Assembly: GCA_050011155.1 (NCBI GenBank)
Contig: JBEKJP010000003.1
Span: 56,029 to 120,028, forward strand
Direction: 5' to 3'
DNA length: 64,000 bases
From: Palsa-504 sp050011155
GTDB lineage: Bacteria; Actinomycetota; Actinomycetes; Streptosporangiales; Streptosporangiaceae
The position numbers and the translations under genes were made by a program. The notes beneath the pieces are model-generated. The model worked only from the letters and a program-made list of their open reading frames with translations. It made no database searches and was not told where the DNA came from. This document shows positions 49,760 to 58,326 of this stretch, piece after piece. Numbering within the stretch: the stretch's first letter is position 1; each line of letters opens with the position of its first letter.

Positions 49760-50575
49760 ATGGAAACCCGCCGTGTTCAGGTCGGATGCGACTTCACCTA
49801 CGTCGCTGACATCTCCACGCCGGTGATCTTTCAGGTGACGCCGGCTGAGTCCGCGCATATCCCGGTCAAGGACGGGCAGTGGTCGGCCGAGCCGGCCATG
49901 GCCATCCGCGGCTATACCGACCTGTACGGCAACCCGTGCCTGCGCGCGGTGCTGCCCGCGGGCCGGTCGAGCTTCCGGTACCAGGCCCTCGCCGTGGTAC
50001 CTGACCGGACCGAGGAGGTGGATCCCGATGCGCCCGAGCTGGCGCCGGACGACCTCCCGGACGACACCTTGATCTACACCCTGCCGAGCCGGTACTGCCT
50101 GCCCGACGTGCTCGGCGACGAGGCCTGGTCCCGGTTCGGCGACCTGGTCCCCGGGTACCGCCGGGTGCAGGCCATCTGCGACTACGTGCACGGCCACCTG
50201 ACCTTCCAGTACGGCAGCTCGACCGCGCTGTCCAGCGCCGCCGACGTCAACCTGTCCCGGCGCGGGGTGTGCCGTGACTTCACCCACCTGGCGATCTCGT
50301 TCTGCCGGGCCCTGAACATCCCGGCCCGCTACGTGTTCGGTTACCTGCCCGACATGGATGTCCCGCCTGATCCGGCGCCGATGGACTTCGCCGCCTGGAT
50401 GGAGGTCTGGCTCGGCGACCGCTGGTGGACCTTCGATCCGCGTAACAACATCCCGCGCAAGGGCCGTATCCTGATCGGCCGCGGGCGGGACGCCTCCGAT
50501 GTGGCGATGGCCACCACGTTCGGCGGCCCGCGGCTCGAGTCGATGGTGGTGCTAGCCGAGGAGGAAACTGGATGA
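49760..50575 (+). CDS. Transglutaminase-like protein, catalytic His replaced
   Basis: The 271-aa protein has a small N-terminal domain and a transglutaminase/protease core. The nucleophile Cys171 is in RRGVCRDFTHLAISFCRAL and the catalytic Asp is in TFDPRNN. Where many relatives have DFHAW, this one has DFAAW (Ala211), so the expected His seems absent. Some actinobacterial relatives may vary at this place. It overlaps the next transglutaminase gene (ATGA), and the pair is a frequent actinobacterial arrangement of unknown role. Confidence 0.85.
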   Translation: METRRVQVGCDFTYVADISTPVIFQVTPAESAHIPVKDGQWSAEPAMAIRGYTDLYGNPCLRAVLPAGRSSFRYQALAVVPDRTEEVDPDAPELAPDDLPDDTLIYTLPSRYCLPDVLGDEAWSRFGDLVPGYRRVQAICDYVHGHLTFQYGSSTALSSAADVNLSRRGVCRDFTHLAISFCRALNIPARYVFGYLPDMDVPPDPAPMDFAAWMEVWLGDRWWTFDPRNNIPRKGRILIGRGRDASDVAMATTFGGPRLESMVVLAEEETG

Positions 50576-51480
50576 ACCTCGATCCCTCGGTGCTGGCGGC
50601 CCCGGTGCTCGATCACCGCGGGCTCGACCTGGCCGCCGCCCGGCGGGTCCGCTACATCCTGGAGCAGAGCTTCCGCTACGAGTACGACGCGCCGGTCGAG
50701 TCGCTGCGGCAGCGACTGGTCATCGTGCCCCCGGCCCGGCACGGCCAGCAGCACCTGCGGGCCCACCGGCTCGACGTCACCGGCGCCCCGGCCCGCCGCC
50801 GGGTCCGCCGGGACGCGGCCGGCAACGTCGTGGCCTGGCTGCAGGCCGACCACGTGCCCGAGGTTATCGAGTTCCGGCTGGCCGCCGTGGTCGAGCGGGT
50901 CCGCGACGACGGCCCCGCCGTGCTCCCGGCCGCCGCCCGGCACAGCCCGCGCCTGCTCCGCCCGACCCGGCTCACCGCCCCCGACGAGCGCCTGCGCGCC
51001 ATGGCGGCGGACATCGCGTCCGACTCCGACTCCGGCTCAGGCTCCGGCTCCGGCTGCGAGGACCTCGCCGAACGGGCCTGCGCCGCCGTATCCGCGGCCA
51101 TCACCTACGAGTACGGCGTCACCTCGGTGACCACGCCCGCCGCCGAGGCCCTGGCCGCGGGCCGCGGCGTCTGCCAGGACTACGCCCACGTGATGCTGGC
51201 CCTGTGCCATATCCTGGGCTTGCCGGCCAGGTACGTCTCCGGGCACCTGCTCGGCCAGGGCGGCACCCACGCCTGGACCGAGGTGATCGTGCCCCGCGGC
51301 GGCCACGCCGAAGCCGTCGCGTTCGACCCGTGCCACGGCCGCCGCGCCGACGGCGGCTACGTCACCGTCGCCACCGGCCGCGACTACGCCGACGTCGCCC
51401 CCACCTCGGGCTCCTACATCGGCGCCGCACCTGGCCGCCTCACCGCCCGCCGCCGCGTCGGAATCCTCTCCGCCGCCTAA
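50572..51480 (+). CDS. Transglutaminase-family cysteine protease-like protein
   Basis: The 302-aa protein has the N-terminal bacterial transglutaminase-like domain (RYILEQSFRYEYDAPVESLR, then RLVIVPP) and an intact core: Cys in GRGVCQDYAHVML, His in GTHAWTEV and Asp in AFDPCHG. A Ser/Asp/Gly run (SDSDSGSGSGSG) encoded by 6-bp repeats links the halves. It is translationally coupled to the preceding protein, whose active site looks incomplete, so the two may work together. Confidence 0.87.
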   Translation: MNLDPSVLAAPVLDHRGLDLAAARRVRYILEQSFRYEYDAPVESLRQRLVIVPPARHGQQHLRAHRLDVTGAPARRRVRRDAAGNVVAWLQADHVPEVIEFRLAAVVERVRDDGPAVLPAAARHSPRLLRPTRLTAPDERLRAMAADIASDSDSGSGSGSGCEDLAERACAAVSAAITYEYGVTSVTTPAAEALAAGRGVCQDYAHVMLALCHILGLPARYVSGHLLGQGGTHAWTEVIVPRGGHAEAVAFDPCHGRRADGGYVTVATGRDYADVAPTSGSYIGAAPGRLTARRRVGILSAA

Positions 51481-51891
51481 CGGCGCAGTCCCGCCAGTCA
51501 CACCGGAACCACTCGTCCCGCGCTTCAGGATCGGCCGTCATACCGCGCGTCGTGCCGCCACGCATCGCAGCACGCACGAGAAGCATCACGCTTATCTCGA
51601 ACTCTCCGGCGTCCCATCACCGCGCCTGCGGTCGCCCAAAATCCCGGCTTTGTCGGCAGTTGCGGGTGCTATAACCCCCGGAACTGCCGACAAAGCGGCG
51701 TGAGCCTCGCCGGTGAGGGTCGTTGCGTCTGGGCGGCGCGTGTAAAGCAGGATGAATTACCGCAAGCCAGCATCCACGCCTAGCCGGCGTCCTCCTGGTC
51801 ACGAAGGATGGTCTCAGTACGCTCCTGGACTCTCTGCTTGCGCTGAGCTTGCGGTCAGCGATCGCTGAGGCTGGTACCGGATGGTTGTCGC
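51481..51891. other. Gap with a GGCAGTT-type hairpin, no clear gene
   Basis: This 411-bp stretch holds a long hairpin (51648-51697) and otherwise no coding signal that I can support. Confidence 0.5.
51648..51697. repeat. GGCAGTT-core hairpin, relative of the CATGATCGCG elements
   Basis: GCTTTGTCGGCAGTT pairs perfectly over 15 bp with AACTGCCGACAAAGC around an inner GGGTGCTATAACCCC structure. The core GGCAGTT, GGGT, ATAAC, AACTGCC pattern is shared with the element at 33521-33577, but the outer arms differ. It may also serve as the terminator of the transglutaminase pair. Confidence 0.65.
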
Positions 51892-53160
51892 ATGCGGTCC
51901 ATGCAGCAGAGGCACGGCAGGCGGGCGGCGGATCGCGTCCGCGGCAGCATGAAGCCCGCGGCCCGGGGCGGAATCGCGTTGGAACCATCGGGGCCGGCCC
52001 AGCCGCGGGCTCGGCTGGCCAGGAGTTCGCTGGGGCTGGTGTTGCTGCTGGCCGTCGTAGCAGCGGCAGCGGCGCAGTACGCCGCTGGCCCCGCGGTAAT
52101 CCCGGTGGCCTGGCTGGCGGTCGGGCCGCTGCTGGCCTCGCTGGTGCTGTCGCCGCGGGTCACCGCCGCGCTGGCCGGCTGGGCCCTGCTACTGGCGGCC
52201 GGGCTGGACGCGCGCGAGCACGGCCGGCCGGGCCTGCTGGCCTGGCATCTGAGCGTATGCCTGCTGCTCGTCGCGTTCGCGGTGATCAACTCGGCGCTGC
52301 GCACGGCGGCGCAGCGGCGGCTCAGCCAGGTCCGCGCGGTGGCCAGGGTGGCACAGAGCGCGCTGCTGCGAGAGGTCCCGGAGACGGTAACCGCGGCAAG
52401 GCTGGCGTCACGATACGTCTCCGCGGCGGCCGAGTCACGGGTCGGCGGCGACCTGCTCGAGGTCGTCCCCGATGCCGCCCGGCCGCGCTGGCTGATCGGC
52501 GATGCCCGCGGCAAGGGCCTGCCGGCCGTGCGCCTGGCCAGCGTCGCGATGACCAGCTTCCGGGACGCCTGCGCCCGGCCCGGCCTGGACTTGACGGAAA
52601 TTGCCCGGGTGGTGGACCAGTCGGTCGCCAGGGCTGCGGGCGAGGAGGATTTCGTCACGGCCGTGTTCGCCGAGCTCGACCCGGGCGGCTGGCTTCAGCT
52701 GGTCAACTGCGGGCATCCCCCGCCCCTGCTACTGGCCGCGGACGGGAGCCTGCGGGCCCTCAGCCCGCGCGCCTACGCCACGCCACTGGGCCTGCATCCC
52801 GGCCTGCAGCCATCCACCTTCGCGGTGCACGCCGGCGACCGGCTGCTGTTCTGCACCGACGGCCTGCTGGAGGCACGCGACCGGGCCGACCGCTACTTCC
52901 GGCCCGAGCACTGCCTGGACACGCTGCGTGAGCCGGACCTTCAGGCGGCCGCGGACGGGCTGCTGGACAAGCTGATCGCCCACACCGGCCGCAAGCTCGA
53001 CGACGACGTCGCGCTGCTCCTGCTGGAGGTCACGCCGACCCCGGCAGGCCCCGGGCAGGAACCAGCCGCCGCGCTAGCCCCTGGCAGTCATGCCGTATCC
53101 GGCCACCAGCCGCTGATCCTCACCGGCGCTAGTGCCGTCGCCAGCGCCCCGAGAACCTGA
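51892..53160 (+). CDS. SpoIIE/RsbU-type PP2C phosphatase, membrane-anchored
   Basis: The 422-aa protein has an N-terminal membrane region of about four helices (residues 45-145) and a PP2C/SpoIIE domain. Key segments are SRVGGDLLEVVP and LIGDARGKGLPAV with metal-binding Asp residues, VNCGHPPPLLL, FCTDGLLEARD and DDDVALLLLEV. Such enzymes dephosphorylate anti-anti-sigma factors in stress or development switches. No partner kinase or STAS gene is adjacent. ATG 51892 or ATG 51949 may be the start; neither has a strong ribosome site. Confidence 0.85.
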   Translation: MRSMQQRHGRRAADRVRGSMKPAARGGIALEPSGPAQPRARLARSSLGLVLLLAVVAAAAAQYAAGPAVIPVAWLAVGPLLASLVLSPRVTAALAGWALLLAAGLDAREHGRPGLLAWHLSVCLLLVAFAVINSALRTAAQRRLSQVRAVARVAQSALLREVPETVTAARLASRYVSAAAESRVGGDLLEVVPDAARPRWLIGDARGKGLPAVRLASVAMTSFRDACARPGLDLTEIARVVDQSVARAAGEEDFVTAVFAELDPGGWLQLVNCGHPPPLLLAADGSLRALSPRAYATPLGLHPGLQPSTFAVHAGDRLLFCTDGLLEARDRADRYFRPEHCLDTLREPDLQAAADGLLDKLIAHTGRKLDDDVALLLLEVTPTPAGPGQEPAAALAPGSHAVSGHQPLILTGASAVASAPRT

Positions 53161-53663
53161 TACGCGGGCGCCGGCCGGCACGGCCGGCCTACCGGCGACT
53201 AGCAGCAATAGCCCGGCTCGCGACACCGCGCCGAGCACGCTGAACGGCTTGGTCCCGGTCGCCTCGGCCACCCAGACCGACCCCATACCCAAAGACGGCC
53301 AGTCCATCGGGCCAGGTCAAGGACCGCGCTAGGCCCCGAACGGACGAACGGTGCGGCGTAACCCCCAGCGATCCGGTCTCAGCTGGTCCTTCCGAGACGC
53401 CATCCCGGTACGCGGTATCCATAACCGCGACTATCCAGTTGCCGCCGGCCGACTGCTGGCCAGAATCGGACCATGTCCCCGGCCATGGCGTGCTCGACGC
53501 CCAATTGGGGGGCACATCCGCCCCGGGTACGCCCCGGCCAGGCCATGACCTCCTCTAGCCGTTCGTCATCATCCGTAAGGCGGGGCCGGGCACCTCAGCC
53601 TACTTGCACCTGGCCTCGCAAGTAATGGTATTCGTAATTAACAACTACTGTAAGGCGCGACTA
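53161..53663. other. 500-bp gap before the NTPase operon's 3' end
   Basis: No supported gene or strong structure is seen. The last 60 bp are AT-rich (GTATTCGTAATTAACAACTAC), unlike the DNA to the left, and may mark the edge of an acquired segment. Confidence 0.45.
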
Positions 53664-55079
53664 TTAGCTGCTGGCGCCGCCCTCGCTGCGGAACCAGCGC
53701 AGGAGTTCGCTGAGGTCGTCGGTCCGGAACTGCGGGCTGATCCGCAGGAGCCGCCAGAATTCCTCTTCCCTTTCTAGTGTCCTGGCTACGATCGGCTCGG
53801 TTATCAGAGCCTGCCTCCGCTGTTCACGATTCTGCCCGGTAGCGTTCGCGATATCCTGCAGGCGGATGAGCAGGGCTTGGTCCTCGAAGGCGAGCGCAAA
53901 TATACCGGAGAACCGGTAGGAGATAAGCAGCAGCTTGAGGAAGCGGCTTCGCACACGAGGGTCGGCCTCGCCTAGCAGGCCAGCGGGAATAGGTCGCTGA
54001 CGATCGTAAGCCAGGGCGGCCAGCCGCAGGTGAAAGCTGAATGTATTCATGAAGCGCTTGACCCGGCGGGGGTTCGTGCCGAGGCCGGCGATCACGAGTT
54101 TCTTCTCGTTATCGGATAGCGACGCTGACGGCGCGAACGCATCCATGACGATCCCTGCGTCTGTATCAGACAGTCGCGGCAGGTCGTATGAAATCGAGAT
54201 CGTCTTCTCTATGTACTCGTCGGGATCTATTAGCAGCTCGGAGTCGGCCTGCGCGCCGTATCGCAACTCTAGGCCCTTGCGGATCACTTCACGGTCCAGG
54301 GCGACGAGGAACACACAGCCTGGTGCGTCAAGAAAGAGCTTGATCGACTCGAAGATGTCGAGGGCGTCCTCGGGGAGACACCGGTCCAGGTCGTCGATGA
54401 GTACGTAGACTCGGCGGCCGTCCGCCTGAAGCTTGCCCATGACCTGCCGGAACCTGTCCAGGAACTGCTCGATCGACTGGACCTGATCCACCTGGCGCTG
54501 GGTGGTGGTACGCTCCAGGATGCTGCCGAGCTGCTCAATGTCCTTTTCGCCAAGGCCGCCCTCGTCCTTTTTCTTAGGAAAGATCTTGGATAGCCAGGAG
54601 ACCTGGCGGGTCAGGGCCTTGCTGGCGAAATCGAGATGAATCACCGACAGCCCGATGGTGATCACTTCCGTAACTAGGCCTGCCCAATTGACCTTCCAGG
54701 GGCCTTTCTCCTGCACCATAAAGGCCCGGTAGAGTGACTGCTCGAGCTGGTCAAGTTCCTGGGTTGCCTCCTTGGACGCAACCGGCCGCAACTCGGCGAG
54801 CAACCGCAGGATCAGGGCGCGCCACAGGGCTTCGCGCTCATGAAATTTCCAGGCGTTGAAGTCCACGAACACTTGCGGGGCGACGGTTTGGCGCTGATCG
54901 GCCTCGTGCCGGATGGCCTGGAGCAGCGTGGTTTTCCCGCTTCCCCACGGGCCGTGGATACCCAGCACGAGTGCACCCTCGGTAGGCTGCTCAAGCAAAG
55001 GAACGAGCGCCTCCGCGATCAGGTCGAAATCAAACCCGGGTGGCGATGCCGGAAAATCCTCAACAAAGCCGGCTGTCAT
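53664..55079 (-). CDS. KAP-family P-loop NTPase
   Basis: The 471-aa protein is a KAP NTPase of the STAND class. Walker A is GPWGSGKT (residues 43-50), the KAP-specific FVDFNAWKFHE follows at about 71-81, and Walker B is VYVLIDDLDRC (224-234). Sensor-like ALDREVI and a conserved NPRRVKRFMNTF follow. Between Walker A and B lies a moderately hydrophobic stretch (residues 130-150) where many KAP proteins carry membrane helices. It is third in a leftward operon of NTPases, 14 bp after the gene before it. KAP proteins are often found in phage-defence and other conflict loci. Confidence 0.88.
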   Translation of the reverse strand: MTAGFVEDFPASPPGFDFDLIAEALVPLLEQPTEGALVLGIHGPWGSGKTTLLQAIRHEADQRQTVAPQVFVDFNAWKFHEREALWRALILRLLAELRPVASKEATQELDQLEQSLYRAFMVQEKGPWKVNWAGLVTEVITIGLSVIHLDFASKALTRQVSWLSKIFPKKKDEGGLGEKDIEQLGSILERTTTQRQVDQVQSIEQFLDRFRQVMGKLQADGRRVYVLIDDLDRCLPEDALDIFESIKLFLDAPGCVFLVALDREVIRKGLELRYGAQADSELLIDPDEYIEKTISISYDLPRLSDTDAGIVMDAFAPSASLSDNEKKLVIAGLGTNPRRVKRFMNTFSFHLRLAALAYDRQRPIPAGLLGEADPRVRSRFLKLLLISYRFSGIFALAFEDQALLIRLQDIANATGQNREQRRQALITEPIVARTLEREEEFWRLLRISPQFRTDDLSELLRWFRSEGGASS

Positions 55080-55093
55080 TGTTGCAGAGCCCC

Positions 55094-57256
55094 CTAATGA
55101 TGTGAAGCTGAGAGCCGCTTGTTTTCATGAAAGACGGCAGCTGGCCATCTCGAGCCGTGTGTTTCGAGGATTTCTTGCAACTCCTCGTTCTGTCTGATGA
55201 GCGCCAGAGGGTCTTCGCTTTGCAAGTATAGGGACCTTAGCTTCTGATTGCGATACTCATAGAACCTGTCGATTCTTGAGAGGTCGCGAATTATAACGCC
55301 TGCGCCAAGGATGATGAACGTGAAAGCCGCGAAATATTGTACCGCGATGAAAAGATTGGCAAGAAGATAATAATTGCCGAAGATTGATCCTTGCGCGACA
55401 GTAAAGACAAATATGGCGAGGCCGAGTCCTGCGCTGAGGGCTGCTGCGTACGTCAGCGGCCGCCAGATTCGTGAGAGGCGGCTGGTAAAGGGAGGCCGCC
55501 TGGTGAGCTCTTCATAGACGACGGTGAGTCGATCCCGATAGTCGGTACGACGTGGGAGCAGCTTCGGGCTGTCTTCGCTGTCCTCTATCTCGCCGGGCTC
55601 TTGGGATGTCAGCACACGGTCGAGTTCGTGCCCGCGAGCCGTCTGCAGCCGGTCGAGTTCCGCTATGGCTTGCAGGCGGCTCCGATCAAGTTGCTCGAGG
55701 TCGGCGGGAGTCATGGGTGCGTTGAGCAGTGGCCGCAACTGGCCGGAGATGTTGGCGATGAAGCCGGGGCCGGTCACCTCCCCGAGCACGATGCGCTGAG
55801 CGGTGCCGGCCTTTAGGGATTTGCGAACGGCTTCGTCTATTCTGCCCTCGGAAAGAAAACATCCCACCGTCTCGGGATATCTCTCGTTCACCTTCCGCAT
55901 TCGGGCGATCATCCGCCTCACCTGCTCGCCCTGCGCGATCTCGTGGGATGCGTACTTGAGAATGACTACCACCTGCGGCCGGTCTCCCTGGAACGCCACT
56001 AGGTCGAATTTTGCGCCTGCCACGCTTCCCCCGCGCGATACCCTGAAGTCGAAAGACTCGAGCAGCTCGTGCACGTGCAGGAGTATCGTTTCTGGCTTCG
56101 GCCGCTGGGTGATCGAGTCCGAAGCTGTCTCGATCACCGATGGCGAGAGTGGCTGCAGAAAGTCGCCTGACTGCTCGTACAGTTCCCGGAGCAGGCTCGT
56201 GATTGCTCGCATGTTGCCCCGGCCCAGGCTCGCGACCAGGGCAGACTGCTCCGCGCCGAAATCTGGTGCGTCTGGGACCCGGGCCGCCACCATGAGCCGT
56301 ACCTGGTCGCCCGTCAGGGTCTCCATTTCGATCGGCGTCGACGGCGAGAACCGGTCGTGGTAGTCGCGAAGCGTCTGCCAGGCAGACCAGTGACCGGCCA
56401 CGAAGACAATGGCATGACGGTTAGCCAAGCCTTCCAGAAGGCGCTTCATGCTGGTCACGTTTGGATTCTGGGAGCCCTCGCTCTCGGTCCGCAGAAAGTG
56501 CTCAGCCTCGTCCACGAACAGCGCGAATACGCGGTCCCTAGCGTGGTGCAGAGCGGCTACCGCCAGCAGGATGTCCAGCGCACGCTCGTCCGTGCTGATC
56601 GACGAGGGCAGATCGAGCCGCTCGGCCAGGTCCTGAGGTAGTTCGCCGCCTGCTAGCCAGCGCGTGGCCTCCTCCGCGGTATCCCAGCGCAACAGCGCGA
56701 AAGCCTGCAAGATGTCGAGGTGGGCGCCCGGCAATGCCTCCCTCAGCATGCGCCGGAAGACCGCTTCTACCTCGGTCGGGCTGAGCAGGTCTCCTTGCAC
56801 GAGTCTCAGGATCAACTCAGGTTTGCGGTCCAGCGCTTCGACCGATGCTTCAGTCAGCTCGGCCCGGCCGGCGACTTCCTTACCTGCCTCGGCGTACAAC
56901 TCCAGGACCAGGTCCTCCAGGGGCAAGTCGGCTAGCTTCGGCCCGATCTCGGCCCGGTACCAGCCGAGTGGGCTTTCCGCGAGGGCCACTACCGGAAGGA
57001 AGCTGAGCCGGGGCTGTCTGTCGTCGAGTTCCCGGCGTAGGGTTGCCATCGCATCCAGCAGGAGATGGGTCTTACCCGATCCGTATTCACCGAGCACCGC
57101 CACGATCAAGGGCGTTTCGGGATGTTCGATCCAGTTCGCGATGACCGCCCGTTCCTGGCGAATCGGCTCGGTAACCCAGGTGCGCCGGTCAATTCCGGAC
57201 AGGTTCTCGTCGAGCTGTGAAACGGGATACTGCGGAAATGGGTTAATGCCGCTCAT
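55094..57256 (-). CDS. Membrane-anchored STAND-like ATPase with nuclease-fold-like segment
   Basis: The 720-aa protein has an N-terminal AAA/STAND ATPase domain with Walker A GEYGSGKT (56-63) and Walker B VFALFVDEAEHF (243-254). Residues 402-490 read like a PD-(D/E)xK fold: a basic/Gly lead, then KFDLVAF, then PQVVVILKYA. The usual catalytic Glu of the ExK triad is replaced by Ile, so it may bind DNA without cutting. A helical stretch (515-550) follows, then two transmembrane helices (about 602-622 and 630-656) and a short cytoplasmic tail. It overlaps the third ATPase gene by 4 bp. No named family is recognised. Confidence 0.75.
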   Translation of the reverse strand: MSGINPFPQYPVSQLDENLSGIDRRTWVTEPIRQERAVIANWIEHPETPLIVAVLGEYGSGKTHLLLDAMATLRRELDDRQPRLSFLPVVALAESPLGWYRAEIGPKLADLPLEDLVLELYAEAGKEVAGRAELTEASVEALDRKPELILRLVQGDLLSPTEVEAVFRRMLREALPGAHLDILQAFALLRWDTAEEATRWLAGGELPQDLAERLDLPSSISTDERALDILLAVAALHHARDRVFALFVDEAEHFLRTESEGSQNPNVTSMKRLLEGLANRHAIVFVAGHWSAWQTLRDYHDRFSPSTPIEMETLTGDQVRLMVAARVPDAPDFGAEQSALVASLGRGNMRAITSLLRELYEQSGDFLQPLSPSVIETASDSITQRPKPETILLHVHELLESFDFRVSRGGSVAGAKFDLVAFQGDRPQVVVILKYASHEIAQGEQVRRMIARMRKVNERYPETVGCFLSEGRIDEAVRKSLKAGTAQRIVLGEVTGPGFIANISGQLRPLLNAPMTPADLEQLDRSRLQAIAELDRLQTARGHELDRVLTSQEPGEIEDSEDSPKLLPRRTDYRDRLTVVYEELTRRPPFTSRLSRIWRPLTYAAALSAGLGLAIFVFTVAQGSIFGNYYLLANLFIAVQYFAAFTFIILGAGVIIRDLSRIDRFYEYRNQKLRSLYLQSEDPLALIRQNEELQEILETHGSRWPAAVFHENKRLSASHH

Positions 57257-58326
57257 GCCGCCACTTCCTGCAGCTTCGCATAAGCCTGAGCGGGCTTGAT
57301 GATCCTGCTCTCCAGTTCGTCGGAGGTCAGCGTCTCAAGGGCAGAGTCTTGCCGACGGGCCGACCAGCCATCCACCAACGCCCGCTGCAAGATAGTGGCG
57401 AATGAACGCAAAGTGATCGATCCCTGGCCGCCTGATTCGCCGTCTTGGTTCCCTGAGACCTCCTGCAGGATATCCTCCTCGCGGAATGGAAACAGCGGAT
57501 AGCCCGCCAGGTTTTCCCGCAGGTGGGGTACGCGGAACTGGTTAATACGGTGTCGTACGAAGGCAAGTGCCTGCTCAGGCGTCAGCGGCTTCATGCGGAA
57601 GCGTGTGAGGTTAATCCGGTAGTTTTCGCGGGCCTCCCGTAGTAGCCGCAGGTCATCTGTGATCATGAACATCACCAGCACCCTGGACCCGCTGTACTCC
57701 TCGTAGATCCGGATCGCCGCGTCCTTGTCTCTGGCGGTCATGTTGTCGATCACCACGGAGCAGTAGCTGGGTTCGGCAGGATCGTTGCTCGTACTTTTCA
57801 GTTTCGCAGCCAGGTACTCGTACAGCCGCATACCTGTACCTGAACCTGGCTCGTCGGGTGGATAGCGAATCTCGTTCCACTCGACGTCGCACTGCTGTAG
57901 CCAGCGTACGAACATGTTGACCAGCGTGGACTTTCCTGTGCCCTGCTCACCACTGATTAAGAACGCGAACTGTTCTGTGGTCTCCACCGGCTTCTCGCCA
58001 TAGCCCGCTACTTCCAGTAGGTCCTGGAATTCTTGCTGGTAGATACTGAAGTTGCCGGACTCGGGCACGAGGAGATGCTCAAGTGCAGGCTCCTTGTCGA
58101 GCCGCAATGGGTACTTGTAGAGATTGCTGAGATGAACCCTCTTCTTGAGAGCTGGCCGTGTGCCGTCGGGAAGCAGTGGAAGGCGTATCGGACCGAACGG
58201 ATTGTCGGTGAGCCCGAAGGGCCGGACGAAACGGCCCTCACTTTGTGACATCGGCATCCCCACTAGTACCCCACGATGCTGAGTCGTCAGTATCTCGCCG
58301 GACCTCACGATCGTCAACTGGCCCAA
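57253..58326 (-). CDS. AAA ATPase of the ExeA/TniB-like type
   Basis: The protein is up to 357 aa, with Walker A GEQGTGKST (126-134) and Walker B SVVIDNM (190-196). A sensor-like VLVMFMITDD comes next, then RFRMKPLTPEQALAFVRHRI, a pattern typical of small AAA_22 ATPases. The N-terminal VRPFGLTDNPFGPIR resembles the start of TniB/ExeA ATPases (FGLxxxPF). ATG 58251 has GGGG 6 nt before it and may be the true start. It is the first gene of the leftward NTPase operon. Confidence 0.82.
   Translation of the reverse strand: MGQLTIVRSGEILTTQHRGVLVGMPMSQSEGRFVRPFGLTDNPFGPIRLPLLPDGTRPALKKRVHLSNLYKYPLRLDKEPALEHLLVPESGNFSIYQQEFQDLLEVAGYGEKPVETTEQFAFLISGEQGTGKSTLVNMFVRWLQQCDVEWNEIRYPPDEPGSGTGMRLYEYLAAKLKSTSNDPAEPSYCSVVIDNMTARDKDAAIRIYEEYSGSRVLVMFMITDDLRLLREARENYRINLTRFRMKPLTPEQALAFVRHRINQFRVPHLRENLAGYPLFPFREEDILQEVSGNQDGESGGQGSITLRSFATILQRALVDGWSARRQDSALETLTSDELESRIIKPAQAYAKLQEVAA

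Noticed and set aside
57253..58326. First NTPase as TniB of a Tn7/Tn5053-like transposon
   Set aside because: The N-terminus is similar, but no TniA/TnsB transposase, TniQ or terminal repeats are present beside it.
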